This document shows positions 1 through 8,951 of a stretch of DNA of 64,000 bases, piece after piece (positions within the stretch are counted from its first letter, which is position 1; the number at the start of each line of letters is the position of its first letter). The position numbers and the translations under genes were made by a program. The stretch lies in NCBI GenBank assembly GCA_016764915.1, contig JAESQY010000128.1, positions 32,092 through 96,091 on the forward strand, written 5' to 3'. The DNA is from Aliivibrio sp. GTDB taxonomy: Bacteria > Pseudomonadota > Gammaproteobacteria > Enterobacterales > Vibrionaceae. The notes beneath the pieces were generated by a model, which was given only the letters and a program-made list of their open reading frames with translations, was not told the origin of the DNA and searched no databases.

Positions 1-586
1 GCAATTGATAGGTCATGAAGAGGTACAGAACTTATTAGAAATGTTAGCGAAATCGACACCAAGACTGATTGAAGGTTTTGTACCGGATCAGCTCTCAATG
101 AGCGTAGTGGTAAAAGTGCTGCAAAACTTGCTTAATGAGGCGATACCGATCCGTGATATTCGTACCATTGTACAAACACTGTCTGAATATGCACCGAAAA
201 GTCAAGAACCTGACATCTTGACCGCAGCGGTTAGGATTGCATTAAAAAGATTAATTGTACAAGAAATCAATGGATTAGAAGAAGAAATGCCAGTTATAAC
301 CTTGGTTCCAGAACTGGAACAAATATTGCATCAAACTATGCAAGCTTCAGGAGGAGAGAGCACTGGAATTGAGCCAGGATTGGCGGAGAGATTACAAGTT
401 TCGTTAACAAAAGCGACCCAAGAGCAAGAGTTGAAAGGTGAGGCCGCTGTGTTACTTACTTCCGGTGTATTACGCTCTACGTTAGCTAAATTTGTTAAAA
501 ACACGATTCCGAATTTACGAGTGCTTTCATACCAAGAGATCCCAGATGAGAAACAAATTCGTATCGTTCAAGCTGTTGGAAATTAG
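1..586 (+). CDS. flhA: Flagellar type III export gate protein FlhA, C-terminal part (5' partial)
   Basis: This is the C-terminal end of FlhA, the membrane export-gate protein whose cytoplasmic domain docks chaperone-substrate complexes during flagellar assembly. The reading frame is open from the window edge, so the membrane half lies upstream and is not seen. The visible 194 residues are the end of the cytoplasmic domain, including the family stretch LLEMLAKSTPRLIEG near the start and the closing LRVLSYQEIP segment. The TTG at position 5 is internal and is not the start. flhF follows after 30 bases in the same direction, the standard flhA-flhF-flhG-fliA order of polarly flagellated gammaproteobacteria. 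Family assignment is secure. Confidence 0.95.
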   Translation, partial: QLIGHEEVQNLLEMLAKSTPRLIEGFVPDQLSMSVVVKVLQNLLNEAIPIRDIRTIVQTLSEYAPKSQEPDILTAAVRIALKRLIVQEINGLEEEMPVITLVPELEQILHQTMQASGGESTGIEPGLAERLQVSLTKATQEQELKGEAAVLLTSGVLRSTLAKFVKNTIPNLRVLSYQEIPDEKQIRIVQAVGN

Positions 587-616
587 CAGTGCTGAAGTTA
601 GCACAGGATAAAGCCA

Positions 617-2107
617 TTGAAGATTAAAAGATTTTTTGCCAAAGACATGCGCACAGCACTGGTTCAAGTTAAAGAGGAACTGGGTGTTGATGCCGTCATT
701 ATGTCGAATAAAAAAGTAACTGGTGGAGTAGAGATTGTTGCTGCTATCGATCCAGACCATCAATCTTCGGGACTGACAAGTACGCGTTCTATTGATAACG
801 ATCGAGTCAGTATCAATAGTGATGCAAACAATCAAAGTGGATCAATGACTCGACGCTTTTCTAATATGCTAAAACAGTATGGAAACAACTCTAATGCTTC
901 AGATCGCAATGCTCTCTCAAAGAATCAAGCGAATGAAGAGCGTGAAGAGGATTCCCTTACCGCTTTGCTACAGCGTCAGTCAAAATATCAACATAGTGGC
1001 ATGAATCCGTACTCAGAAAATGCCAATATTAGTAATGCCGCTTCACAGAATCCAACCCTTAGCGCATTAATGAAACAAGAACGTCAACAAGAACGTCAAA
1101 AACCGAAATTAGACCCTTCTCGCTTTGAGCGCCACGATAAAAGTTCGAATAATCAAAACAGTGACGACCTAGAAAAAATGCGGGCAGAGATGACCTCAAT
1201 ACGTCGCTTATTGGAACATCAAGTATCGGGGCTGATGTGGCAAGAAGTTGAACGACGTGAGCCACTAAGGGCGATGCTTATTAGCCGTTTGATAAAAATG
1301 GGTATTTCTGAAGAGCATGCTGATCAGCTTGCCTGTTATATTCCCGAAGAGTTGTCAGGAGCAGAAGCGTGGTCGGCACTCTTGAATTTATTAGCAGACC
1401 AAATTGTTACTACCAAAGAAGATTTATTGCAACAAGGTGGCGTAGTTGCCTTATTAGGGCCTACTGGTGTTGGTAAAACAACAACGATAGCAAAACTTGC
1501 CGCGAGAGCAGCAATGGATTACGGCCCAGATCAAGTTGCACTCGTTACCACCGATACATTTCGTATTGGTGCTAGTGAGCAACTCGCTATTTATGGAAGA
1601 ATTTTAGGTTGCCCAGTAAGAATAGCTAAAGATGCTGACGAACTTGCCGATGTAATCTATCAGTTGAGAAATAGAAAGTTGATATTGGTTGATACCGCAG
1701 GGATAGGGCAGCGAGATATTCGTCTTTCTGAGCAGCTAGACACACTGATGTTAAATAATTCTTTAAAAATTAAAAGTTACTTAGTTCTACCGTCAACGTG
1801 TCAGTTGAAGGTACTACAAGAAACAGTCGATCACTTTAAAAGGATACCATTATCTGGCTGTATTTTGACCAAACTTGACGAGTCTCTAAGTTTAGGCGAG
1901 TTAATTAGCGTGATAGTCCAAAATTCGTTACCAATAGCTTATCTTGCTAATGGGCAACGTGTTCCTGAGGATATCGTTTTGGCACAACCAAAATATTTAG
2001 TCGCTCAAGCGAATAAGTTGCTCAAAAACGCAACAAAGAATGAGCCACATTTTTGGAGTACTGACATAGATATTGATAATTCACCATCGGCAGAAATTTA
2101 TGATTAA
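617..2107 (+). CDS. flhF: Polar flagellar GTPase FlhF
   Basis: FlhF is an SRP-type GTPase that places the flagellum at the cell pole in vibrios. The protein is 496 residues and begins with a TTG codon giving MKIKRFFAKDMR, the conserved FlhF start. A long polar, low-complexity region (about residues 50-190, rich in N, Q, S and R) precedes the NG-type GTPase domain. The P-loop GPTGVGKTT lies at about residue 281, DTFRIGASEQ at about 314 and DTAGIGQRD at about 359. Its last codons overlap the flhG start, so the two are probably translationally coupled. This fits their opposing roles: FlhF promotes polar flagellum formation and FlhG limits number. Confidence 0.96.
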   Translation: MKIKRFFAKDMRTALVQVKEELGVDAVIMSNKKVTGGVEIVAAIDPDHQSSGLTSTRSIDNDRVSINSDANNQSGSMTRRFSNMLKQYGNNSNASDRNALSKNQANEEREEDSLTALLQRQSKYQHSGMNPYSENANISNAASQNPTLSALMKQERQQERQKPKLDPSRFERHDKSSNNQNSDDLEKMRAEMTSIRRLLEHQVSGLMWQEVERREPLRAMLISRLIKMGISEEHADQLACYIPEELSGAEAWSALLNLLADQIVTTKEDLLQQGGVVALLGPTGVGKTTTIAKLAARAAMDYGPDQVALVTTDTFRIGASEQLAIYGRILGCPVRIAKDADELADVIYQLRNRKLILVDTAGIGQRDIRLSEQLDTLMLNNSLKIKSYLVLPSTCQLKVLQETVDHFKRIPLSGCILTKLDESLSLGELISVIVQNSLPIAYLANGQRVPEDIVLAQPKYLVAQANKLLKNATKNEPHFWSTDIDIDNSPSAEIYD

Positions 2108-2987
2108 TGAAACGATACAAGATCAGGCTAGTGGTCTTCGCCGCATGACACAACCTACGCTCACTAAAGTGGTCACTGTCACGGGTGGAAAAGGTGGAGT
2201 GGGTAAAACCAATGTCACTATCGGTTTAGCTATTGCCATGGCTAAACAGGGCAAGAAAGTGATGATTATGGACGCCGATTTAGGACTTGCCAATATTGAT
2301 GTCATGTTAGGAATTCGTCCAAAATTTAATTTGAGTCACCTACTTGCAGGCGAGTGCGAATTAAAAGATACGATTACTGAAGGTCCGCATGGTATTAAAA
2401 TCATACCCGCATCTTCAGGAACGGGTTCAATGGCCGAGTTAAGCTCAATCCAGCATGCGGGTTTGATCAGAGCGTTCAGTAGTTTAGAAGATGAGATTGA
2501 TGTTTTACTGATTGATACGGCAGCGGGTATATCCAACATGGTGACCAGTTTTGCTCGTGCAGCACAAGATGTGATCGTGGTGGTTTGTGATGAACCTACT
2601 TCAATTACAGATGCTTACGCTCTGATAAAGATTTTAAATAAAGAGCATCAAGTAACAAGATTCAAAATTGTTGCTAATATGGTAAGAAGCTACCGAGAAG
2701 GTAGAGAGCTGTTTGGAAAATTGACGCTAGTGACAGATAGGTTCTTGAATGCCAATATGGAATTAGTCGCTTGTATCCCAATGGACGACAAAGTACGTCA
2801 GGCTGTTAAAAGACAACGAATTGTAGTGGATGCTTTTCCACGTTCTCCTGCTTCACTAGCAATCAGCTCTCTAGCGAATAAAGCATTAACTTGGCCTGTA
2901 CCAAGAAATCCAGGTGGACATTTAGAGTTTTTTGTAGAGCGACTATTGCTCCGAGATGAAAAATTAGGGGATAGGTTTGGTGAATAA
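2100..2987 (+). CDS. flhG: Flagellar number regulator FlhG (MinD/ParA-type ATPase)
   Basis: FlhG (FleN) is a MinD-family ATPase that restricts flagellar number and stimulates the FlhF GTPase. I chose the ATG at 2100, inside the last codons of flhF, because it gives a 295-residue protein starting MINETIQDQASGLR; residues 8-14 match the DQAxxLR motif known to act on FlhF. The deviant Walker A KGGVGKT is at about residue 31 and is followed by MDADLGLANIDVMLG. In vibrios FlhG is recruited to the pole by HubP, whose likely gene is at the other end of this window. It overlaps fliA by 8 bases. Confidence 0.96.
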   Translation: MINETIQDQASGLRRMTQPTLTKVVTVTGGKGGVGKTNVTIGLAIAMAKQGKKVMIMDADLGLANIDVMLGIRPKFNLSHLLAGECELKDTITEGPHGIKIIPASSGTGSMAELSSIQHAGLIRAFSSLEDEIDVLLIDTAAGISNMVTSFARAAQDVIVVVCDEPTSITDAYALIKILNKEHQVTRFKIVANMVRSYREGRELFGKLTLVTDRFLNANMELVACIPMDDKVRQAVKRQRIVVDAFPRSPASLAISSLANKALTWPVPRNPGGHLEFFVERLLLRDEKLGDRFGE

Positions 2988-3714
2988 ACCATTAACGTAT
3001 GATCAAGTTGCAAATAGAGATACTCAGAGGCTTTTCATTGAAAAGCACTCTAACTTGGTTAAACGTATCGCCCACCATTTGGCAGGAAGACTTCCACCAA
3101 ATGTACTGATTGATGACCTCATTCAGTCTGGAATGATTGGTTTATTAGAAGCCCAACAAAACTTTGACTCCACTAAGGGTGCAAGTTTTGAAACCTATGC
3201 TGGAATTCGAATCCGTGGTTCGATGTTGGATGAGATGCGCAGAGGTGACTGGGTCCCCCGCTCTGTTCATAAAAACAGTCGCTTAGTATCGGGTGCAATA
3301 AGAGAGCTTGAAGCGAAACTATCACGAGATCCGACAGATAAAGAGATCGCAAAACATCTTGAAATGAACCTAGACCAATATCACCAGATTTTAAATGACG
3401 TAAGTTGTGGTCGATTGGTTGGTATTGAAGATTTGGGGGTCTCTGAGGACACGATTACTACCGCTGAGATGTCATCACAAAATTTACCATTTCAAGGTGT
3501 TGTTGAAGGTAACTTTAAAGAATCATTAGTGGCAGCAATTAAAACGCTTCCTGAAAGAGAAGCGTTAGTATTGTCACTTTATTACGATGAAGAGCTTAAC
3601 TTAAAAGAAATTGGGGCTGTATTAGGTGTTAGTGAGTCACGCGTATGCCAAATATTGAGTCAATCTACTCAACGTCTACGTTCCAAGTTAACCGCTTGGA
3701 TTGCAGATAATTAA
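2980..3714 (+). CDS. fliA: Flagellar sigma factor sigma-28 (FliA)
   Basis: FliA is the alternative sigma factor for late flagellar, chemoreceptor and motility genes. The 244-residue protein shows region 2 (NLVKRIAHHLAGRLPPNVLIDDLIQ), the region 2.3-2.4 segment FETYAGIRIRGSMLDEMRRGDW, and region 4 (LPEREALVLSLYYDEELNLKEIG followed by VSESRVCQILSQS). A GTG at 2980 gives MNKPLTYDQ, the usual start; a TTG one codon upstream is less likely. The start lies within the 3' end of flhG, indicating coupled expression. A matching sigma-28 promoter is visible in this window in front of the chemoreceptor gene at 47313. Confidence 0.96.
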   Translation: MNKPLTYDQVANRDTQRLFIEKHSNLVKRIAHHLAGRLPPNVLIDDLIQSGMIGLLEAQQNFDSTKGASFETYAGIRIRGSMLDEMRRGDWVPRSVHKNSRLVSGAIRELEAKLSRDPTDKEIAKHLEMNLDQYHQILNDVSCGRLVGIEDLGVSEDTITTAEMSSQNLPFQGVVEGNFKESLVAAIKTLPEREALVLSLYYDEELNLKEIGAVLGVSESRVCQILSQSTQRLRSKLTAWIADN

Positions 3715-3741
3715 CTTAAATACCAATATTTTTTGACCTCA

Positions 3742-4134
3742 ATGGAGGCAACTTTGAATAAAGACATGAAAATCCTTATTGTTGATGATTTCTCAACGAT
3801 GCGTCGTATCGTAAAGAACTTATTACGAGATCTCGGATTTAATAATACCCAAGAAGCTGATGATGGGTTAACAGCGTTACCAATTCTTAAAAAGGGACAT
3901 ATTGAGTTTGTGGTCACTGATTGGAATATGCCTGGAATGCAGGGTATTGATCTCCTTAAAACCATCAGAGCAGATGATTCGTTAAAACATTTACCGGTGT
4001 TAATGATTACTGCAGAAGCCAAACGTGAACAGATCATTGAAGCCGCTCAAGCCGGTGTAAATGGTTATATTGTTAAACCGTTTACTGCTATAACGTTAAA
4101 AGTAAAACTAGAAAAGATTTTTGAACGTCTATAA
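3742..4134 (+). CDS. cheY: Chemotaxis response regulator CheY
   Basis: CheY is the single-domain response regulator that, when phosphorylated by CheA, binds the flagellar motor switch. The 130-residue protein is one receiver domain: acidic pair in [12 protein letters not shown], phosphoacceptor Asp60 in VVTDWNMPG, Thr in [10 protein letters not shown] and Lys in YIVKPFTA. The ATG at 3742 numbers the phosphorylated Asp as 60, which agrees with my recollection of Vibrio cholerae CheY3. An in-frame TTG at 3754, preceded by a GGAGG at 3744-3748, is a serious alternative start and would remove only four residues. It sits between fliA and cheZ in the chemotaxis operon. Confidence 0.96.
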   Translation: MEATLNKDMKILIVDDFSTMRRIVKNLLRDLGFNNTQEADDGLTALPILKKGHIEFVVTDWNMPGMQGIDLLKTIRADDSLKHLPVLMITAEAKREQIIEAAQAGVNGYIVKPFTAITLKVKLEKIFERL

Positions 4135-4166
4135 ACGTTTTTTAAGCAGTTAAAGGTGGTATTCGC

Positions 4167-4919
4167 ATGATTTCATTAGATCAAGCTAAAGAGTTAGTGG
4201 CACTTCTTGAGGCAGGTAGTCAGTCGAGTGCGGATGACTTAGTTAATAGTATTGCAATGGGAATGGAGCAATCTGAACCCGAAACCAGTCCATTAAACAG
4301 CGAACCACTGTTTCACGAGATTGGAGAGCTTACCAGAGACCTTCATGATGCATTGAAGAGCTTCTCTGGAGATGAACGGATTTCAACGCTTGCGAATGAT
4401 GAGATACCCGATGCAAGAGATCGCCTTCAATATGTTATTGATAAAACAGAGATAGCTGCAAATAAAACAATGGATGCGGTAGAGCGCTCTCTACCCATTG
4501 CGGACAGTTTGCATGAAGGGCTTCTTGAAGTTAGACCTCAGTGGAATAACTTGATGAGAGGTCGTATTGATATCTCTGAATTTAAATCTTTATGCCACGA
4601 CATTGATCGTTTATTGACTCAAGTTGAAGGTAATAGCACCGAATTGCGTAGTGAGCTAACGGATATTATGATGGCTCAAGATTTTCAAGATCTTACTGGT
4701 CAAATTATAAAACGTGTCATCACGTTAGTGCAAGAAGTTGAGGAGAGGCTAGTAGAAATTATTACAGCCTTTGGTATAGAACAAAATAATACTCAAACCA
4801 AAGAAAAGAAAAAATCATCAATAGAGGCTGAAGGGCCAATCATGGATACGGAGGAGCGTGCTGATGCTGTCTCTTCTCAAGATGATGTTGATGATTTACT
4901 GTCTAGTCTTGGTTTCTAA
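4167..4919 (+). CDS. cheZ: CheY-phosphate phosphatase CheZ
   Basis: CheZ removes phosphate from CheY and so ends the motor signal. The protein is 250 residues, mostly predicted long helices as in the family four-helix bundle. The catalytic segment MMAQDFQDLTGQIIKRV carries the conserved Gln. The extreme C-terminus DDVDDLLSSLGF is the family's CheY-binding helix. It follows cheY by 32 bases and precedes cheA by 9 bases. The linker before the C-terminal helix (about residues 210-236) is lysine- and glutamate-rich and looks disordered. Confidence 0.95.
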   Translation: MISLDQAKELVALLEAGSQSSADDLVNSIAMGMEQSEPETSPLNSEPLFHEIGELTRDLHDALKSFSGDERISTLANDEIPDARDRLQYVIDKTEIAANKTMDAVERSLPIADSLHEGLLEVRPQWNNLMRGRIDISEFKSLCHDIDRLLTQVEGNSTELRSELTDIMMAQDFQDLTGQIIKRVITLVQEVEERLVEIITAFGIEQNNTQTKEKKKSSIEAEGPIMDTEERADAVSSQDDVDDLLSSLGF

Positions 4920-4928
4920 GGGATAAAC

Positions 4929-7019
4929 ATGAGCTTTGATGTAGATGAAGAGATCCTCCAAGACTTTTTAGTTGAAGCCGGAGAGATTCTTGAATTATTG
5001 TCTGTACAGTTGGTTGAGTTAGAACAGAGCCCCGATGATGGCGAGCTTCTAAATGCAATTTTCCGTGGTTTTCATACCGTTAAAGGCGGTGCTGGATTTC
5101 TATCTCTTACTGAACTAGTGGATGCCTGTCATGGTGCGGAGAATGTCTTTGATATTCTTCGAACTGGCAAGCGTACTGTTAATGCTGAGTTGATGGACAT
5201 TATCTTAGAAGCTCTTGATACCATAAATGTGATGTTTTCGGCGGTTAAAGAGGGGGAGCCGATGGTTGCTGCAGAGCAACGAATTCTTGATGAGCTTGAA
5301 CGACTCAGTAAGCCTGAATCAGAAAGTGAGCAGGCTGTTGCTCCTGAACCAGAGTCTGTCATCGAAACCGTAGCAAAACCTGAGAATGAATCGATTGATG
5401 ACATTAGTGATGATGAGTTTGAACGACTTCTAGATGAGCTTCATGGTAAAGGAACAGGTCCTGGCGTAAGTGCTGCTGGTGTTAAAACAACAGCATCGGC
5501 TGCGTCAGTAGCTGATGCCGGCGACATTACCGATGATGAGTTTGAACGTCTTCTAGACGAACTTCATGGTTCTGGTCAATCACCGAATAAAGTAACAACA
5601 CCAACTGCCGTTGAGAAGCCAAAAGCAGCAGCGTCAAATTCTGATATGATCACCGATGATGAGTTTGAAAATCTGCTTGATGAGTTACATGGTAGCGGCA
5701 AAGGACCATTAAAACCTTCTCAGACGGCACAGGCAGTCAAAGCACCTGAACCACCAAAATCGTCGGCTAAACCTAGAGTTGCACCAGCTAAAGCGGCAGA
5801 AAAGCCAGCTTCTAAAACAGCAGTAAAGGCAGCTAATAAACCTCAAATCGAAACGACTGTTCGTGTTGATACCGCCACATTAGATATCATTATGAATATG
5901 GTCGGAGAGTTGGTTTTAGTTAGAAACCGTTTGGTGAGTTTAGGTTTAAATAACAGTGATGAAGAGATGTCAAAAGCGGTGTCTAATTTAGATGTCGTTA
6001 CCGCTGATATTCAGGGTGCCGTAATGAAAACCCGAATGCAGCCAATCAAGAAAGTGTTTGGTCGCTTCCCTCGAGTGGTACGAGATTTAGCCCGCACCTT
6101 AAATAAAGACATTGTTCTTGAGATGCGTGGCGAAGAGACTGACCTAGATAAAAACTTAGTAGAAGCTCTGGCTGACCCGCTGATTCACTTGGTTAGAAAC
6201 TCAGTCGATCATGGTATTGAAATGCCTGACGCCCGTGAAAAGTTAGGAAAAAATCGCACAGGTAAAGTGATCCTTTCTGCTTCTCAAGAAGGGGACCACA
6301 TCGAGCTTAGTATTATCGATGATGGCGGTGGTATGGATGCTGATGTTTTACGTGGTATTGCAGTAAAACGTGGACTGATGGATGATGAAGCCGCTTCTAG
6401 GCTCTCCAATAAAGAGTGTTATCACCTAATTTTTGCCCCTGGATTCTCAACCAAAGAGAAGATTTCAGATATTTCGGGTCGTGGTGTTGGTATGGATGTA
6501 GTGAAAACGGCCATCAACCAACTAAACGGCAGCATTGATATTGATTCAGAGATGGGCAAAGGCACTAAAATCATCATCAAAGTGCCATTAACTTTAGCAA
6601 TTTTACCTACCTTGATGGTTGGTGTCGCGGATCAACCGTTTGCATTGCCACTCGCGAGTGTAAATGAAATTTTCCATTTAGATCTGTCCAAAACCAATAC
6701 GGTTGATGGTCAACTTACCATCATTGTACGAGAAAAATCGATACCACTTTTCTATCTGCAACACTGGTTAACACGAGATCCAAGTAAAGTAAATCATACC
6801 CCTGGTCATGGTCATGTAGTGATTGTGCAGTTAGGTGGTCAACGAGTTGGGTTTGTGGTCGATACGTTGATTGGACAAGAAGAAGTCGTGATTAAACCTT
6901 TAGACAAATTGTTAAAAGGAACACCTGGTATGGCTGGGGCAACAATAACCAGTGATGGACATATTGCATTGATTCTTGATGTGCCGAACCTGCTCAAACG
7001 ATATGCTAACAGAGGTTAG
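4929..7019 (+). CDS. cheA: Chemotaxis histidine kinase CheA with three linker repeats
   Basis: CheA is the array histidine kinase that phosphorylates CheY and CheB. In order: P1/HPt domain (residues about 1-130) with His49 in FHTVKGG; a long linker (about 130-305) that carries no recognisable globular P2 domain; the P3 dimerisation helices (about 305-370); the P4 ATPase with NSVDHGIE (about 423), DDGGGMD (about 464) and GRGVGMDVV (about 517); and a C-terminal CheW-like P5. The linker holds three near-identical motifs of the form DDEFERLLDELHG at residues 158-173, 199-214 and 240-255, spaced exactly 41 residues apart. In vibrios a linker region of CheA (the LID) binds ParP, encoded three genes downstream. 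The P/A/K-rich sequence after the third motif is probably disordered. Confidence 0.96.
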   Translation: MSFDVDEEILQDFLVEAGEILELLSVQLVELEQSPDDGELLNAIFRGFHTVKGGAGFLSLTELVDACHGAENVFDILRTGKRTVNAELMDIILEALDTINVMFSAVKEGEPMVAAEQRILDELERLSKPESESEQAVAPEPESVIETVAKPENESIDDISDDEFERLLDELHGKGTGPGVSAAGVKTTASAASVADAGDITDDEFERLLDELHGSGQSPNKVTTPTAVEKPKAAASNSDMITDDEFENLLDELHGSGKGPLKPSQTAQAVKAPEPPKSSAKPRVAPAKAAEKPASKTAVKAANKPQIETTVRVDTATLDIIMNMVGELVLVRNRLVSLGLNNSDEEMSKAVSNLDVVTADIQGAVMKTRMQPIKKVFGRFPRVVRDLARTLNKDIVLEMRGEETDLDKNLVEALADPLIHLVRNSVDHGIEMPDAREKLGKNRTGKVILSASQEGDHIELSIIDDGGGMDADVLRGIAVKRGLMDDEAASRLSNKECYHLIFAPGFSTKEKISDISGRGVGMDVVKTAINQLNGSIDIDSEMGKGTKIIIKVPLTLAILPTLMVGVADQPFALPLASVNEIFHLDLSKTNTVDGQLTIIVREKSIPLFYLQHWLTRDPSKVNHTPGHGHVVIVQLGGQRVGFVVDTLIGQEEVVIKPLDKLLKGTPGMAGATITSDGHIALILDVPNLLKRYANRG
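5400..5693 (+). repeat. Three 41-residue-period repeats in the CheA linker
   Basis: The copies begin at 5400, 5523 and 5646 (123-base period). Each encodes a conserved core of about 16 residues around DDEFERLLDELHG, separated by diverged A/S/P/K-rich spacers. The core protein sequence is conserved while the spacers differ, which suggests selection on the motif rather than a recent duplication. Confidence 0.9.
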
Positions 7020-7032
7020 TTAAAGGACACCC

Positions 7033-8160
7033 ATGGTTTTAAAAGTATTGGTAGTTGATGATTCTAGTTTTTTCAGGCGTCGTGTTAGCGAGATAATTAA
7101 CGCTGACCCAATGCTGGAAGTGGTTGACGTTGCAGTTAATGGAAAAGAAGCCGTAGAGAAAGCAATATCAATAAAACCAGATGTTATTACAATGGACATT
7201 GAGATGCCTGTAATGGATGGCATCACCGCAGTTCGTGAGATCATGAAGGTATCTCCTGTACCCATTCTTATGTTCTCTTCATTGACGCATGATGGTGCGA
7301 AAGCAACATTAGATGCGTTAGATGCTGGCGCGTTGGACTTTCTACCAAAAAAGTTCGAAGACATCGCGCGTAACCGCGATGAGGCGGTGTTACTGCTGCA
7401 AAAACGTGTTAAAGAGATTGCACGAAAAAAAATGTCAATGCGGGCTCCTAGCCGAACCCCAACACCTATTTCAACTGCGCCAACGAGCTCACTTAGCCGC
7501 TCTGCTCCAGAGAGAGGTACTGTTGCACCAGTAATAAAACTTGATATGGCAAGCAAGAGAGCTAGGTTTCGTGCTACAGGGAAAAAATATCAGTTAACGG
7601 CAATCGGTACATCTACCGGTGGTCCTGTTGCGCTACAAAAAATATTGACGGATATACCTGCGAATTATCCACATCCGATTGTGCTGGTACAGCATATGCC
7701 AGCAACGTTTACTGCCGCTTTTGCTGCAAGGTTGAATAACCTATGTAAAATCAAGGTAAAAGAGGCTGAAGATGGTGATATGTTAAGACCCGGTTGCGCC
7801 TATCTGGCTCCTGGTGGCATGCAGATGATGATTGAAGGAAGACCGGGTTCTGCTCGTTTGAAAATCATTGATGGTGGTGAACGGATGAACTATAAACCTT
7901 GCGTTGATGTTACTTTTGGTTCCGCAGCAAAAGTCTATAAAAATCAAGTGCTCTCAATGATACTAACTGGTATGGGCGCTGATGGACGAGAAGGTTCTCG
8001 GATGTTGAAGAGTGCGGGTGCGACAATTTGGGCTCAAGATGAGCAGAGTTGTGTCGTATATGGTATGCCTCAAGCAGTGGCTAAGGCGGGTATTTCTAGC
8101 GAAGATTTAGCCATTGAACGAGTGGCAGAACGAATGCTGGTTGAAGTTGGGCTCAAGTAG
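7033..8160 (+). CDS. cheB: Chemoreceptor methylesterase/glutamine deamidase CheB
   Basis: CheB demethylates receptor glutamates during adaptation and is activated by CheA. The 375-residue protein has an N-terminal receiver domain with Asp55 in TMDIEMP and a C-terminal methylesterase domain joined by an S/R/T-rich linker (about residues 138-175). The esterase triad is visible as Ser in IGTSTGGP, His in VLVQHMP and Asp in GMGADGREG. It starts 13 bases after cheA and is followed by parC 11 bases downstream, all in one orientation. No partner cheR lies in this window. Confidence 0.96.
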   Translation: MVLKVLVVDDSSFFRRRVSEIINADPMLEVVDVAVNGKEAVEKAISIKPDVITMDIEMPVMDGITAVREIMKVSPVPILMFSSLTHDGAKATLDALDAGALDFLPKKFEDIARNRDEAVLLLQKRVKEIARKKMSMRAPSRTPTPISTAPTSSLSRSAPERGTVAPVIKLDMASKRARFRATGKKYQLTAIGTSTGGPVALQKILTDIPANYPHPIVLVQHMPATFTAAFAARLNNLCKIKVKEAEDGDMLRPGCAYLAPGGMQMMIEGRPGSARLKIIDGGERMNYKPCVDVTFGSAAKVYKNQVLSMILTGMGADGREGSRMLKSAGATIWAQDEQSCVVYGMPQAVAKAGISSEDLAIERVAERMLVEVGLK

Positions 8161-8171
8161 GGGATTCTGCA

Positions 8172-8951
8172 TTGATTATCTGGAGTGTTGCTAATCAAAA
8201 AGGTGGAGTAGGAAAAACAACCACAACCGTTACTCTAGCAGGATTGCTTAAGGAGAGAGGGAATCGTGTTTTATTGGTAGATACAGATCCTCACGCCTCT
8301 TTAACAACGTATTTAGGTTTTGATGCTGATGAAATCAAAATTAGTCTATTTGATATATTTCAACAGCATGAAATTGATAAAAGCAGTGTTCAATCGTTGA
8401 TCTGTAAAACAGATTTTGAAGGTCTTGATATCATTCCGGCTCATATGTCATTGGCCACCCTTGATCGCGTTATGGGTAATAGAAATGGCATGGGATTGGT
8501 ATTGAAGCGAGCCATTGATGCATTAGAAGATGACTATGATTATGCATTGATCGATTGTCCTCCAATCTTAGGTGTGATGATGGTGAATGCATTAGCCGCG
8601 AGTACTCGGGTATTAATACCCGTTCAAACCGAGTTCTTAGCGATGAAAGGTTTGGAAAGAATGATGCGAACTTTGAAGATTATGAAAAAATCAAAACCGC
8701 ACTCATTTTCTGTAACCGTTATACCAACGATGTACGATAAACGAACCAGAGCATCATTAACGACACTGCAAGAGCTGAAAGTACGATTTAAAGATTATGT
8801 GTGGCCGTCTGCTATACCGATTGATACCAAGTTTAGAGATGCAAGTTTGAAGCGTATGCCGCCCTCATACTGTTCAGCGAAAAGCCGAGGTGTGGTCGCC
8901 TATCAATCACTATTAACCTATTTGTTGAGGTCTGAACTCGATGATAATTAG
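8172..8951 (+). CDS. parC: Polar chemotaxis ParA-like ATPase ParC
   Basis: This is the ParA/MinD-family ATPase that, in vibrios, positions chemotaxis arrays at the cell pole (the name here is unrelated to topoisomerase IV). The 259-residue protein opens with a TTG start giving MIIWSVANQKGGVGKTTT, a deviant Walker A at residues 10-17, followed by LLVDTDPHASLT and the Walker B-like YALIDCPP. It lacks a DNA-binding N-terminal extension, as expected for a ParC rather than a plasmid ParA. Its location between cheB and parP, with an 11-base overlap into parP, identifies it. Known partners are ParP and the hub protein HubP. Confidence 0.92.
   Translation: MIIWSVANQKGGVGKTTTTVTLAGLLKERGNRVLLVDTDPHASLTTYLGFDADEIKISLFDIFQQHEIDKSSVQSLICKTDFEGLDIIPAHMSLATLDRVMGNRNGMGLVLKRAIDALEDDYDYALIDCPPILGVMMVNALAASTRVLIPVQTEFLAMKGLERMMRTLKIMKKSKPHSFSVTVIPTMYDKRTRASLTTLQELKVRFKDYVWPSAIPIDTKFRDASLKRMPPSYCSAKSRGVVAYQSLLTYLLRSELDDN

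Noticed and set aside
8172..8951. Plasmid or chromosome partition ParA
   Set aside because: There is no ParB gene or parS-like site, and its position between cheB and a CheW-like gene identifies the chemotaxis ParC.
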